From NCBI GenBank assembly GCA_023459275.1, contig JAEWVC010000021.1, positions 1-61,221 on the forward strand: 61,221 bases of DNA. Direction: 5' to 3'. Under the pieces are notes generated by a model, which saw only the letters and a list, made by a program, of their open reading frames with translations, ran no database searches and was not told the origin of the DNA. The stretch is from Bacillota bacterium. GTDB lineage: Bacteria; Bacillota; Clostridia; Christensenellales; Aristaeellaceae. A program made the translations under genes and the position numbers. Of the stretch, positions 40,486 through 49,460 are shown piece by piece (the first letter of the stretch is position 1; each line of letters starts with the position of its first letter).

Positions 40486-41655
40486 TTACCTGATCAATTG
40501 TACGCTTGAAAGGATGCCGCCTTCATCGGCGTGCAGGCGGAGTTTGTTTTCGCCGTAGGTGTAATAGTCGCTGGTTCCGGCGGGCAGACGGAAATCCTCC
40601 GCGGTGTAATCATCCAATGTGGCGCTGGACTCCGGTTCGCCCAGGGCCGCGCGCCATTCCGCCATGGTGGTGACGCCCGGCCGGATGCCATACAGGTTGA
40701 TCCTGCCGGCCCGGATGCCCAGCACCTGGGAATGCTCGTAGGATTCGGTAAGGGCATCGGTCAGCAGCCATATGCCGCGCATCTGCGGCGCTTCCACCTC
40801 AAAGAACCGGCCGCCGGGATAAAAATCCGGGTCCACCAGCAGGCGGAGCTCGTTCAGCCGGTCTATCAGGCTGTCTCCCAAATGCACATCAACGCCGGGC
40901 AGCGTTCCTTCCGCAGCGGTTTCCGACACGCGGCGGGCGGTATCCTCTTCGATTTTCAGGTAGGACCCCGCCTTCAGGCTGTCAAGGACGCTTCCCGGGG
41001 AAAGGTTCAAGTAGTCCGCAAGCTCATAATAGAAGAAGGAACACCCGCCGCTGTACCCGGAAAGCATGGAGAACTGGTCCTGGGGATAATAGAAAGTGAT
41101 GTATTCCGGGGTCAGAAAAAAGGTTTCCCGGGGGATGGGCGTCAGCGCATCGTTTTCCATGTACCCCGAAAGCTCCGGCTGCACCTCGTCCATAAGCTTT
41201 TGCTCCATGAAGGCGAAGGCTCCCTCCGCATCCGTGAAAAGGTCCGCCGCGGCAATGGGCTTGCCGGTTTTCAGGTCCTCGTTCACCACGGCATAGGTTT
41301 GCCCCATGCGGCCATTGGGCATTTCCCCGTAGGCGCCCATCAGCACTGACAGGATACCGTTTTGCAGGGTGCTTTTGTAATTTACCGTGAGGCCCCAGCC
41401 GCCTTCCTTCAGGCCTGAAAGCGTCTGCAAATGTTCGGCAATTTGCCCTTTTTCCACAATGGCTTTGTTGATATCGTCCTGGAGCGCGGTTTGAGCAAGG
41501 CCTGCCAGTTGCGGATACTCGACGCTGCCATACGCGTTCTGCTCCGTGACCGCGGTGATAGCCGCCTCCCCGGTGCCTTCCTGGGCCAGAGCGCCGGCCT
41601 GAAGCGCCAGCACGGCGGAAGCCAGCAATACAGCAAATAAACGGCGCATATGCAT
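40486..41655 (-). CDS. secreted DUF3298/RsiV-like protein
   Basis: The 389-residue protein has a signal peptide (MRRLFAVLLASAVLALQAGALA). A DUF4163/DUF3298-like module follows (VEYPQLAGLAQTALQDDINKAI, TGKPIAAADLF, FFLTPEYITFYYPQDQF). The segment after residue ~250 is unassigned and contains YGIRPGVTTMAEWRAALGEPE, reminiscent of SmpA/BamE-like repeats. DUF3298 domains occur in anti-sigma RsiV and deacetylase PdaC, but neither the sigma partner nor a catalytic domain is present. It probably works in the cell envelope. AGGAGG lies ten bases before ATG 41655. Confidence 0.75.
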   Translation of the reverse strand: MHMRRLFAVLLASAVLALQAGALAQEGTGEAAITAVTEQNAYGSVEYPQLAGLAQTALQDDINKAIVEKGQIAEHLQTLSGLKEGGWGLTVNYKSTLQNGILSVLMGAYGEMPNGRMGQTYAVVNEDLKTGKPIAAADLFTDAEGAFAFMEQKLMDEVQPELSGYMENDALTPIPRETFFLTPEYITFYYPQDQFSMLSGYSGGCSFFYYELADYLNLSPGSVLDSLKAGSYLKIEEDTARRVSETAAEGTLPGVDVHLGDSLIDRLNELRLLVDPDFYPGGRFFEVEAPQMRGIWLLTDALTESYEHSQVLGIRAGRINLYGIRPGVTTMAEWRAALGEPESSATLDDYTAEDFRLPAGTSDYYTYGENKLRLHADEGGILSSVQLIR

Positions 41656-41807
41656 AACGGCCGTACCTCCTATCTTTGGGACTCTATTTTACATCATCCT
41701 GCCTACTTTCGCAAGGTTTGGCCCGGATGAAGGATTTTCCAGCGCGGCTGCGCAGGAGACCGCTTGAATTTAGGCGTTGCCATACTGCCCGAATCCTTGC
41801 GATATGG

Positions 41808-41813
41808 TATAAT
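41808..41813 (+). promoter_or_regulatory. extended -10 promoter of the ArsR-like regulator
   Basis: TGGTATAAT (TG-n-TATAAT) lies 40 bp before the start codon. No -35 consensus is present at the usual distance. Confidence 0.55.
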
Positions 41814-41852
41814 ATCCGCAACACCTTTTGCGAAAGTCGGGAGGCTTTGTAT

Positions 41853-42830
41853 ATGGATGGACGCAATATGCGCAGCACCAAACACATGCATCTGACCATT
41901 GACGATCCAGATCACCTGTGCCAGGTATCCAGGGCGCTGTCGAATCCCCTGCGGATCCAAATACTGGATTTGTTGGGGAAGCGTTCTATGCAAAGCGTCA
42001 ATAATCTGGCTGACAGCGTTGGCATGCCCGTGTCCAGCGTGGCGCTTGCCATTCGCACCCTGGAGGAAGCGGGATTGATTTTTACGGAAAGTATGCCGGG
42101 CATTCGCGGCACCTTGAAGCTTTCCACCAGAAAGATCGATTCGCTGAGCATGGACTTTATGCCGTTCGAGGAGCATACCGGCAGCCTCCTGACCCTTCGC
42201 ATGCCGGTTGGCTGCTTCAGCAGGGCGGGGCAGATCAAGCCCACCTGCGGCATGGTGAGTGCCGCCAACATCATTGGTGAGTATGACAATCCCCGCACTT
42301 TTTATCATAATGACCGTTTCAGCGCCCAGCTTTTATGGTTTCGGCAAGGGTTTTTGGAATACATGTTTGGTATTCTGAACATTGATGAAATCGAGATCGA
42401 CTGGCTGGAGCTGTCCTTTGAGGCCTGTTCCGAAGCGCCGATATACCGGGACCCATGGAAAAGCGATATTGGTGTATCCATAAACGGCAAGATGCTTGGC
42501 ATCTGGACAAGCCCATGCGACTGCGGCGAGCATAGGGGGCGGCTGAACCCTGCCTGGTGGACAGACCTGGCCACCCAACACGGGTTTTTGAAAATCTGGA
42601 GGGTTGATCACCATGGAAGTTACCTGGACAGCCAGATCGTTTCCAACACCACGCTCAACGATCTTCAGCTATGTGCCAGCGATGCCATCACCGTGCGTAT
42701 AGAGGTTCCCGCCAATGCGGAAAACGTGGGGGGGATCAACCTTTTTGGGGATCAATTCGGTGATTTCTCCCAGGACATTATCCTGCGGGTAGGGTATCAC
42801 ATGAAAGAAGCAGCCTCGCATAAAGTATAA
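41853..42830 (+). CDS. ArsR-like helix-turn-helix regulator with large C-terminal domain
   Basis: The 325-residue protein starts with an ArsR winged helix (~15-90, LSNPLRIQILDLLGKRSMQSVNNLADSVGMPVSSVALAIRTLEEAGLI). Most of the rest (~100-320) is a beta-rich domain I cannot assign. It contains several Cys/His residues (CDCGEHRG) and aromatic stretches. GGGAGG lies nine bases before ATG 41853. It is directly upstream of, and in line with, a sugar ABC operon, which is its probable target. The C-terminal domain could bind the transported saccharide. Confidence 0.75.
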   Translation: MDGRNMRSTKHMHLTIDDPDHLCQVSRALSNPLRIQILDLLGKRSMQSVNNLADSVGMPVSSVALAIRTLEEAGLIFTESMPGIRGTLKLSTRKIDSLSMDFMPFEEHTGSLLTLRMPVGCFSRAGQIKPTCGMVSAANIIGEYDNPRTFYHNDRFSAQLLWFRQGFLEYMFGILNIDEIEIDWLELSFEACSEAPIYRDPWKSDIGVSINGKMLGIWTSPCDCGEHRGRLNPAWWTDLATQHGFLKIWRVDHHGSYLDSQIVSNTTLNDLQLCASDAITVRIEVPANAENVGGINLFGDQFGDFSQDIILRVGYHMKEAASHKV

Positions 42831-43185
42831 AAATATTGCACATTATTCGGCTGAAAGCTTCATTTGCAAATAATTTGTATAGAGTAAATCGAAACTATTG
42901 ACAACGGCAGACCGCCGGTGATATGCTATGAGCACGAAACGGAGACGTGCATTTTATGCAAAACTGCCCATGCCGTTTCTGTGCAATTTGAAACATTGTA
43001 TTTTGTCCTGCTTGGTGCAAAGTAAAAATGCAAAAAAGTTGGATGAAATACACTGTTTTGTGTACGCAAAATGTGGATTTCGACACATCAGACGATGCGG
43101 AACGAATGCCCGGCCCAAGGATGCGGATATCTCCCGGCTGCGAAATAAACGGTTGCAAGACCGTTCATAATTAAGGAGGACAACC
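42831..43185 (+). promoter_or_regulatory. promoter and long leader of the first sugar ABC operon
   Basis: TTGACA (42898-42903) and TATGCT (42922-42927) are 18 bp apart. The predicted transcript then has a leader of about 250 nt before the solute-binding gene. It contains GAAACGG/CCGTTTC enclosing TGCAttttaTGCA (around 42937-42980) and AACGGT/ACCGTT (43149-43166) close to the ribosome-binding site. ATTTGCAAAT, a palindrome at 42862-42871, lies upstream of the promoter and may be a regulator site. No tRNA-binding or known riboswitch motif was recognised. Confidence 0.55.
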
Positions 43186-44571
43186 ATGAGAACGATTACC
43201 CGGTTTCTTTCCTGCCTGCTGACGATTTGTCTTCTGCTGGCAAGTATCACCGTATCTGCGCAGGCTACAGCCGCCCCCACATCAACCCCTATGCCCGCGC
43301 CCGAAGGCCGCCGCGAAGTGGTATTCTGGCATTGTTTCGGCGGCACCATCGGCGAGGCCGTGCAGCGCGTGGTGGATGGGTTCAATGCCTCCCAGGACGA
43401 AATCTGGGTAACGGCCATCTTCCAGGGCGGCTATGATGATGCTTTGACAAAGCTGAAAGCAGCCATGCCGGCCGGAACCGGCCCCGACATGTTCCAGATG
43501 TTTGAACTGGGCACCACCTTCCTTGTCAATTCCGGCTGGACCATCCCCTTCCAGGAGATGCTGGAAAAAGACGCCGAGCCCTACATCAACATTGATGATA
43601 TCGAGCCGGCGCTGCGCAACTACTACACCTACAATGACAAAATGGTCTGCATCCCCTTCAATCCCTCTACCCCCATCATGTACTACAACAAGACGGCTTT
43701 CCAGGAAGCCGGACTGGACCCCGAAAATCCCCCCACGACCTTTGCGGAGATCGCGGCCATCGCCGATAAACTGACGGTCAAAGAAGGAAACCGCGTTACC
43801 CGCTATGCCATGGGCCTGCCCATCTACGGCTGGTTCTTTGAGAACTTCCTTGCGGGCATGGGCGCCAACTACGTCAACAATGACAACGGCCGCACTGCGC
43901 ACGCCTCCGCTATCGAGTTCGACCAGAGCGGCGCGGGCAAGACGATCATGGAAACCTGGAAGCAGATGGTGGATGACGGAGCCATTTACAACTTCGGCGC
44001 GGACAATGCCGCGGCCCGTGATGGCTTCCTGGCAGGCCAGACCTGCATCACCCTGGAATCCACCGCCCAGCTCAAGACCATGCTCAACGGCAGCGCCGGC
44101 AAATTTGAGCTTGGCACCGCTTACCTGCCCAGCATGCTGGAAAAGACACAGTACGGCGTGATCATCGGCGGCGCAAACCTCTGGCTGTGCAAGCAGGAGA
44201 ACGAGCAGAAGGTCAATGACGCCTGGACCTTTATCAAGTACGCCACCTCCGCGGCCGTCTCCGCGCAGTTCAGCATGGACACCGGTTACTTCTGCGCCAA
44301 CATGACGGCTTATGAAGAGCCCAGCTTCCAGGCTTACCTGAAGGAATACCCGAATTTCCTCACCGCCATCAACCAGCTGCACGACTGCCCCAAGAGCTAT
44401 GCGACCCAGGGCGCATCCGTGGGCGTGATGCCGGAGCTGCGCGCCATCTTCCAGGAGGAAGCGGCTCTCTACCTGGACGACGCCGAATCCGTGGATGACA
44501 TGCTCAAGAACATGGCTACCAAGGGCAATACCGCCATCCAGAGCTATAACAAGACGGCTTACGGCGAGTAA
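43186..44571 (+). CDS. extracellular carbohydrate-binding protein of an ABC importer
   Basis: The 461-residue family 1 solute-binding protein has a signal peptide ending near residue 28 (SITVSAQA). No acceptable lipobox is present; the cysteines at ~10 and ~15 are wrongly placed. The mature chain shows REVVFWHCFGGTIGEAVQRVVDGFN, MPAGTGPDMFQMFELGT and NPSTPIMYYNKTAFQEAGLDP, as in sugar or glycerol-phosphate binders. AAGGAGG lies six bases before the ATG. How a protein with no lipid anchor stays near its permease is not clear. Confidence 0.88.
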   Translation: MRTITRFLSCLLTICLLLASITVSAQATAAPTSTPMPAPEGRREVVFWHCFGGTIGEAVQRVVDGFNASQDEIWVTAIFQGGYDDALTKLKAAMPAGTGPDMFQMFELGTTFLVNSGWTIPFQEMLEKDAEPYINIDDIEPALRNYYTYNDKMVCIPFNPSTPIMYYNKTAFQEAGLDPENPPTTFAEIAAIADKLTVKEGNRVTRYAMGLPIYGWFFENFLAGMGANYVNNDNGRTAHASAIEFDQSGAGKTIMETWKQMVDDGAIYNFGADNAAARDGFLAGQTCITLESTAQLKTMLNGSAGKFELGTAYLPSMLEKTQYGVIIGGANLWLCKQENEQKVNDAWTFIKYATSAAVSAQFSMDTGYFCANMTAYEEPSFQAYLKEYPNFLTAINQLHDCPKSYATQGASVGVMPELRAIFQEEAALYLDDAESVDDMLKNMATKGNTAIQSYNKTAYGE

Positions 44572-44584
44572 GCAACAAACCCGG

Positions 44585-44607
44585 GGGCGCCCCGCTCAGG
44601 GGCGCCC
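44585..44607 (+). terminator. intra-operon hairpin after the solute-binding gene
   Basis: The perfect 9-bp stem GGGCGCCCC/GGGGCGCCC has loop GCTCA and is followed by TTCATTTTCG. The weak T-run suggests partial termination or mRNA protection, giving more binding protein than permease. Confidence 0.7.
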
Positions 44608-44637
44608 TTCATTTTCGTTTATAAAGGAGCACGTATC

Positions 44638-45537
44638 ATGAATACGGCACCAGCGGCGCGGAGAGCGGCTGCCTTCAGCATCAAAAACATGTGGTCATAC
44701 GCTGCTCCCTACCTGTATATCCTTCCCGCCATGGCGATCATGACCCTGTTTGTATTTATTCCCTTTGGGAATACCATCAACCTGAGCACGGCGATCACCA
44801 ATGCGAACGGCATCATCGTCAGCCGGGTTGGACTGCAGAATTACTTCGATTCATTCGCGTCTTCCGATTTTCAGCAGATCATCGGCGTCACGTTTCAATT
44901 TGCGCTGATCGTGGTGGTGGGTTCCATCTTCATGGGGCTGGTCACCGGGATCATCGCAAACGAGCGGTTTTTCGGGCGCAGCGTTTTTCGCACCATTTAC
45001 GCCATGCCCCTGGCCGTATCCTCGGCAGCCATCTCCGTGATCTTTTTGTTTATCATGCATCCCACCTTTGGCATCCTCAACTATCTTTTGCAGTCGAATA
45101 TCAAGTGGCTGCGCAGTGTGAGGTACGCTCTGGGGTCCGTATCCTTTGTAACGATCTGGATGAACGTGGGCCTGAACTTCATTTTTGTGATCGCCGCCCT
45201 GCAGAACGTGGACAATTCGCTGTATGAGGCGGCGTCCATAGAAGGCGCGGGATTCTTCAGGAAGCATTGGCATGTTACGTTCCCATCCATATCGCCGACT
45301 TTGTTTTTCCTTTTGATTATCAACATCATCAACAATTTTCAGGCGTACGCACAGATCAACCTGCTTACGCAGGGCGGGCCGGGCAAATACACCACCAATA
45401 TTGTATACAATATTTATCTGGAAGCCTTCCGCTATTCACGTTTCTATATGGCGGCCACCCAGTCTGTGATCCTGTTTGTCCTCATTTTTATACTGACCCT
45501 GATCCAATTTAAGCTGGAGAAGAAGGTGACCTACTGA
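44638..45537 (+). CDS. sugar ABC transporter permease, MalF/UgpA type
   Basis: The 299-residue membrane protein has six predicted helices. The cytoplasmic EAA loop that contacts the ATPase is YEAASIEGAGFFRKHWHVTFPSI, near residues 200-222. AAGGAG lies about nine bases upstream. It overlaps the second permease by one base (TGATG). As usual for CUT1 importers in Gram-positive bacteria, no ATPase gene is present, so a shared MsmX-like ATPase elsewhere is expected. Confidence 0.92.
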   Translation: MNTAPAARRAAAFSIKNMWSYAAPYLYILPAMAIMTLFVFIPFGNTINLSTAITNANGIIVSRVGLQNYFDSFASSDFQQIIGVTFQFALIVVVGSIFMGLVTGIIANERFFGRSVFRTIYAMPLAVSSAAISVIFLFIMHPTFGILNYLLQSNIKWLRSVRYALGSVSFVTIWMNVGLNFIFVIAALQNVDNSLYEAASIEGAGFFRKHWHVTFPSISPTLFFLLIINIINNFQAYAQINLLTQGGPGKYTTNIVYNIYLEAFRYSRFYMAATQSVILFVLIFILTLIQFKLEKKVTY

Positions 45538-46361
45538 TGATTGAGCGGAAAAGTGTGAAGTGGCTCTTTTTCCTGGTCAACCTTCTTGTCGGGGTCGTCC
45601 TTGTATCTCCGCTGCTGTATGCGTTCAGCGCCAGCTTCATGACGGAATCTGAACTCATCAATTATCCGCCGGCGCTGATCCCTTCCTCCTTTTATATCGG
45701 CAATTACGGGGATGCGCTGCGCATGGCGCCCATCTTCCGCTTTATTTTGAACTCCGCCATCGTATCCGTTTCCTGCACGGCAGCCCAGCTTATCACCGGC
45801 GCGCTGGCCGGCTACGCTTTCGGCGTATTGAAATTCAAGGGGCAAAAAGTGCTGTTTTTCCTGATGCTGGCAACCATGATGATCCCCGGCCAGGCAATCA
45901 TCATCGCAAACTATCTGACGGTGGTAAGGATGGGGCTGATAGACACCTTTGGTGCGCTGATCCTGCCTTATACCGCCAGCGCGTTCTGCGTGTTCAACAT
46001 GCGGCAGGCATTTTTGTCTCTGCCCAAGGAGCTTAGCGAATCCGCCAGGATTGACGGCTGCAATTCCCTGCAGTTTTTCCTCAAGATCGGGCTGCCCCTT
46101 ACGAAACCTTTCCTGGGTTCGCTGGGGATTTATACCTTCCTGGGCGTGTGGAACCAGTACCTCTGGCCGCTGCTGGTGACCAATTCGGCAAACATGCGCA
46201 CGGTGCAAATCGGTATCGGCATGCTTCAAAACGCCGACGGCAACGCCTACGGCCCCATTATGGCGGCGGCGATCATGATCCTTGTCCCGTCCATCCTGGT
46301 GTTTATCCTGGGCCAAAAATCCCTGATCTCCGGGCTGACGGCGGGGGCTGTGAAAGGTTAG
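45537..46361 (+). CDS. sugar ABC transporter permease, MalG/UgpE type
   Basis: The 274-residue membrane protein has six predicted helices. Its EAA loop is ELSESARIDGCNSLQFFLKIGLPL, near 165-188. It pairs with the preceding permease as the second half of the channel. Downstream are two hairpins, one likely bidirectional, separating it from the convergent amidohydrolase. Confidence 0.92.
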   Translation: MIERKSVKWLFFLVNLLVGVVLVSPLLYAFSASFMTESELINYPPALIPSSFYIGNYGDALRMAPIFRFILNSAIVSVSCTAAQLITGALAGYAFGVLKFKGQKVLFFLMLATMMIPGQAIIIANYLTVVRMGLIDTFGALILPYTASAFCVFNMRQAFLSLPKELSESARIDGCNSLQFFLKIGLPLTKPFLGSLGIYTFLGVWNQYLWPLLVTNSANMRTVQIGIGMLQNADGNAYGPIMAAAIMILVPSILVFILGQKSLISGLTAGAVKG

Positions 46362-46377
46362 GGGAAATCAAAAAAAA

Positions 46378-46405
46378 CCGGTATGCGGGAAACACCGCAT
46401 ACCGG
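46378..46405. terminator. terminator, best in minus orientation
   Basis: The perfect 11-bp stem CCGGTATGCGG/CCGCATACCGG has loop GAAACA. Seven A residues precede it on the plus strand, i.e. a T-run for minus-strand transcripts coming from the amidohydrolase. Confidence 0.75.
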
Positions 46406-46428
46406 GGCCGGCTTAATCAATGCGAGCG

Positions 46429-46462
46429 CATGGCTGAGAGATTTCTCAGCCATGCCGTTTTT
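46429..46462 (+). terminator. terminator of the sugar ABC operon
   Basis: The perfect 11-bp stem CATGGCTGAGA/TCTCAGCCATG has tetraloop GATT and is followed by CCGTTTTTATT. Confidence 0.8.
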
Positions 46463-46480
46463 ATTATGAAATGCCAGGCA

Positions 46481-47701
46481 TCAAGGAGTATTATTCTCCG
46501 GAACGGCGCCCGCTTTTACGGGTTGCCAGCCGGCCCCCGCTGCCGCGGCAAAGGAGGCCATCCACGCCACGCAAACGGGCAGCGCATCCTCATCCACATG
46601 AAAGCGCCCGTTGTGGTGGGCGTAACCGGTTTTCTTTTCCGAGTCCGCGATGCCCACCTGCCCGTAGCAATAGGGCGCGATTTTTCCGTAATTGGCAAAA
46701 TCATCCCCCAGCATCATTGTGCGCTGTTCCCCGATCTGCGCCACCGGGACCAGCGCCTTGGCGCACTGCAGGGCCAGAGCCGTCACCCGGGGATCGTTTT
46801 GCACGGCGTCGCAGATGCGCAGATTCTCCACCGCGGCCGTGCAGCCGTGGATCTGGGCCGCGTGCTGCGCAACCGCTTCAATCTGCCTGGCAAGGTGTTC
46901 CCTTGTTTCCTCATTCAGCGCGCGGGCCGTGCCCTTGAGCACGGCTTCCTCCGCCACCACATTGCCGGCCGCCCCGGCATGGAAACTGCCGATGGTGATA
47001 ACCGCCGGTTCCATGGGCGACACCGAACGGGAAACAATGGACTGGATTTCCGTAACCACCGCGGCGCCCGCGGCCACCGCGTCCGCGCATTTTTCAGGCG
47101 TCGCGCCATGCCCGCCCAACCCTTTGATACGGATGGTAAACATGTTGACCGCGGCGCTGACAATGATGGGGGACGCATGGACCGTGCCCGAAGCAAAGGG
47201 GCTCCACACATGGATGGCAAAAAACACGTCCACGTCATCCACAAGCCCCGTGGCGATCACCTTGTCGGCGCCGCCCTCCCCCTCCTCGGCCGGCTGGAAA
47301 ATGATTTTGACCGTTCCCTGCCGTTCCTCCCGGTATTTTTGAAGGATGCGCGCCGTGCACAGCCCGATGGTGATGTGCGCGTCATGGCCGCAGGCATGCA
47401 TCACGCCCTCCGTTTCAGAGCGGAAAGGCAGGCCCGTCTCCTCGCGCACAGGGAGCGCGTCCGTGTCGCACCGGAGGCCGACAACCGCTCCTTTCCGGCC
47501 GCCATGCACAACGGCGATGGTTATGTTAGGAGCGGGCGCCAGATATGAAACGCCGTAACGGTCCAACTCTTCCCGGATTTTCCGGTTTGTTTCCACCTCA
47601 TGGTGCGCCAGTTCCGGATGTTGATGAAACCACCGGTAAAGGCCGGAGGCATAGGGGCGCAGCGTTTCGGACTCCGCTTGTATCATCGCTTCCGATAGCA
47701 T
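46481..47701 (-). CDS. M20-family amidohydrolase (N-acyl-amino-acid/hippurate hydrolase type)
   Basis: The 406-residue cytosolic metallohydrolase has metal ligands visible in GLRCDTDALPVREETG, MHACGHDAHI and PAEEGEGGADK. The lid domain starts near 185 (NMFTIRIKGLGGHGATPEKCADAV). Such enzymes remove acyl groups from amino acids or N-acetyl-diaminopimelate-like compounds. It is transcribed toward the sugar ABC operon from its own promoter. There is no clear substrate clue. Confidence 0.88.
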   Translation of the reverse strand: MLSEAMIQAESETLRPYASGLYRWFHQHPELAHHEVETNRKIREELDRYGVSYLAPAPNITIAVVHGGRKGAVVGLRCDTDALPVREETGLPFRSETEGVMHACGHDAHITIGLCTARILQKYREERQGTVKIIFQPAEEGEGGADKVIATGLVDDVDVFFAIHVWSPFASGTVHASPIIVSAAVNMFTIRIKGLGGHGATPEKCADAVAAGAAVVTEIQSIVSRSVSPMEPAVITIGSFHAGAAGNVVAEEAVLKGTARALNEETREHLARQIEAVAQHAAQIHGCTAAVENLRICDAVQNDPRVTALALQCAKALVPVAQIGEQRTMMLGDDFANYGKIAPYCYGQVGIADSEKKTGYAHHNGRFHVDEDALPVCVAWMASFAAAAGAGWQPVKAGAVPENNTP

Positions 47702-47753
47702 TTTGAAAGACTCCGTTAATCAAAAAGTAGACAGCCCGCGGGCGGCCCCTTTT

Positions 47754-47782
47754 ATTGTACCTCATAGCGCGTGCGGCGGCAA
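47754..47782 (-). promoter_or_regulatory. promoter of the amidohydrolase gene
   Basis: TTGCCG (47777-47782) and TACAAT (47754-47759) on the minus strand are 17 bp apart, about 50 bp before the start codon. The segment from 47783 to 47977 toward the sulfatase operon shows no convincing gene, repeat or terminator. Confidence 0.6.
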
Positions 47783-47977
47783 GCGCAGGAACAGCCGGAG
47801 GAAGCGGGCGCCTGGGGCAGATGCTTCCGCCTAAAAAGGCATGCCGCGGTTGGCGCGAAAGCGCCGTTCCGCCCGGGAAGGCATGCTGGGACAGGCCCTG
47901 CGGAAGCCGTGTATCCCCGCGCCCGCAGAAGGGTCACGTGAGGGTTTGACCTTCAGGCCGGACCTGCGCAGGCCTCT

Positions 47978-49450
47978 TTACGGGTGCTCCCCCTGCCCGG
48001 TGACGGATACGTCCAGTTCTCCCCGGGCAGTGGGCGGGTTTCCCTGCCAGCGTTCGGTATCGTCGATGGCGGTCGCCGCCTCGTAATCCCGGAACCATTC
48101 CGCATGGATGGCCTTGCGGCGCTGCCAGGCCTCCAGGGCCTTGGGATCGCCGGTGGCTTCCGCCTGCTCCCGGAGGAAGGACGCCAGACCCGGTTCTTCC
48201 TGAATGCAGTTGTGCATCTCCTCTGGGTCATTGGCGATGTTGAACAGCACGTCATACCCTTCCTGGCCGGCGTAGGTAAAGAATTTCCAGTCCCCTTTTA
48301 CAGCCATGCGGGCATAGTGGAAATCGTCTTTTGTCATCCAGCCTTCCATCTGCTCCGAAAGCACCACCCGGTCCGGGTCCGGTGCGGCGCCAGTCAGGCT
48401 TTCCGCCAGGCTTACGCCGTCGCTTTCCGTCATGGGCGCCGCCCCGGAAAGGGACAGGACCGTGGGCCCGAAATCCAGCAGAGAAACGGCTCCGTGATGG
48501 CAAACGCCTTTGGCGACGCCGTCCCCCGCGAAGATCATGGGCACTTTTACGGATTTCTCAAAAAACGTATCCTTGCCGAACAGCCCCCGGTCTCCCACCT
48601 GGTCCCCGTGGTCGGACAGGTAGCAGAAGACGGATCCCGTGCCCCGGCTTTGGCAGAACCGCGTGAATGCCGCCCGGACCTTACCGATCTGGGCATCCAT
48701 CTGCTCGATCAGCCCGCAGTAGGCCGCCGCGCAGCCCCGGGCCACATCCGGGGGCACGTCAAGGCGCCGGGCCGTCAAAAGGGGATTCATGTATTCGGGC
48801 TTTTTTTGGAAAAGCTCCGATTCCTTTACCCTTTGATAATACTTGCGGAAAAGGGAAGGCGTGGTGATGTAGGGGAAGTGGGGGCCGTAGGTGCCCACCA
48901 CGATGAACTGCGGCTTGTCATGGGGCATATTGAGGTATTCCAGCGCCTTTTGAACCACCATGGCGTCGTAGTGGATCACGGGGGATTCGCCGCCCCCAAC
49001 GATCTTTACGGCGCCGGGGTCCGCGAAGGTCATTACCAGCGGGCCGCGCTCCCTGCGCAGCTTTTCCACAGGGCGCGTCCAGCTTACAGGCGTGGTGTCC
49101 GGCGCGATGCGCTTTGTAAAGCCGTGGCGCTGGTTGGCGCCCACGAAGTGCATGCGCCCCACCAGCACCGTTTCATATCCCGCCGCCGCGAGGGGGTGCA
49201 AAAAGGTGGGCGTCATATCCGGCAGCGTGTCGTTATTGCTATAGATGCCCGTTTTATAGGGCATCAGCGTGCTCAGCAGGGCCATGCGCGCGGGCACGCA
49301 CAGGGGGCAGGGCGTGTAGGCGTTGTCAAAGCGCACGCCCTCCCTTGAAAGGGCGTCAAGGGCCGGCGTATCCACGGGGCCGCCCTTGTAGCCCGTGAAG
49401 TACGGGGTGTGCTGGTCGCTGATAAAAACCAGTATATCCGGCCGGTTCAT
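47978..49450 (-). CDS. sulfatase (S1 family), Cys-type, cytoplasmic
   Basis: The 490-residue arylsulfatase-superfamily enzyme has Cys51 in the formylglycine motif CVPARMALLS. The N-terminal metal-binding segment is DILVFISDQHTPYF, and FCYLSDHGDQVGDRGLFGKDTFFE carries later metal ligands. There is no signal peptide. It is the last gene of the eight-gene operon, ten bp after the second sulfatase. The substrate is probably a sulfate ester on an imported sugar, by context. Confidence 0.9.
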   Translation of the reverse strand: MNRPDILVFISDQHTPYFTGYKGGPVDTPALDALSREGVRFDNAYTPCPLCVPARMALLSTLMPYKTGIYSNNDTLPDMTPTFLHPLAAAGYETVLVGRMHFVGANQRHGFTKRIAPDTTPVSWTRPVEKLRRERGPLVMTFADPGAVKIVGGGESPVIHYDAMVVQKALEYLNMPHDKPQFIVVGTYGPHFPYITTPSLFRKYYQRVKESELFQKKPEYMNPLLTARRLDVPPDVARGCAAAYCGLIEQMDAQIGKVRAAFTRFCQSRGTGSVFCYLSDHGDQVGDRGLFGKDTFFEKSVKVPMIFAGDGVAKGVCHHGAVSLLDFGPTVLSLSGAAPMTESDGVSLAESLTGAAPDPDRVVLSEQMEGWMTKDDFHYARMAVKGDWKFFTYAGQEGYDVLFNIANDPEEMHNCIQEEPGLASFLREQAEATGDPKALEAWQRRKAIHAEWFRDYEAATAIDDTERWQGNPPTARGELDVSVTGQGEHP

Positions 49451-49460
49451 GGCTTGTTCC

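Noticed and set aside
42928..43170. An 80-codon frame in the leader of the first sugar ABC operon
   Set aside because: It starts at the -10 box, so its start codon could not be in the mRNA, and it has no ribosome-binding site.
47783..47977. Possible small gene or decayed coding fragment between the amidohydrolase promoter and the sulfatase operon
   Set aside because: Short frames exist on both strands but none has a ribosome-binding site or recognisable residues.
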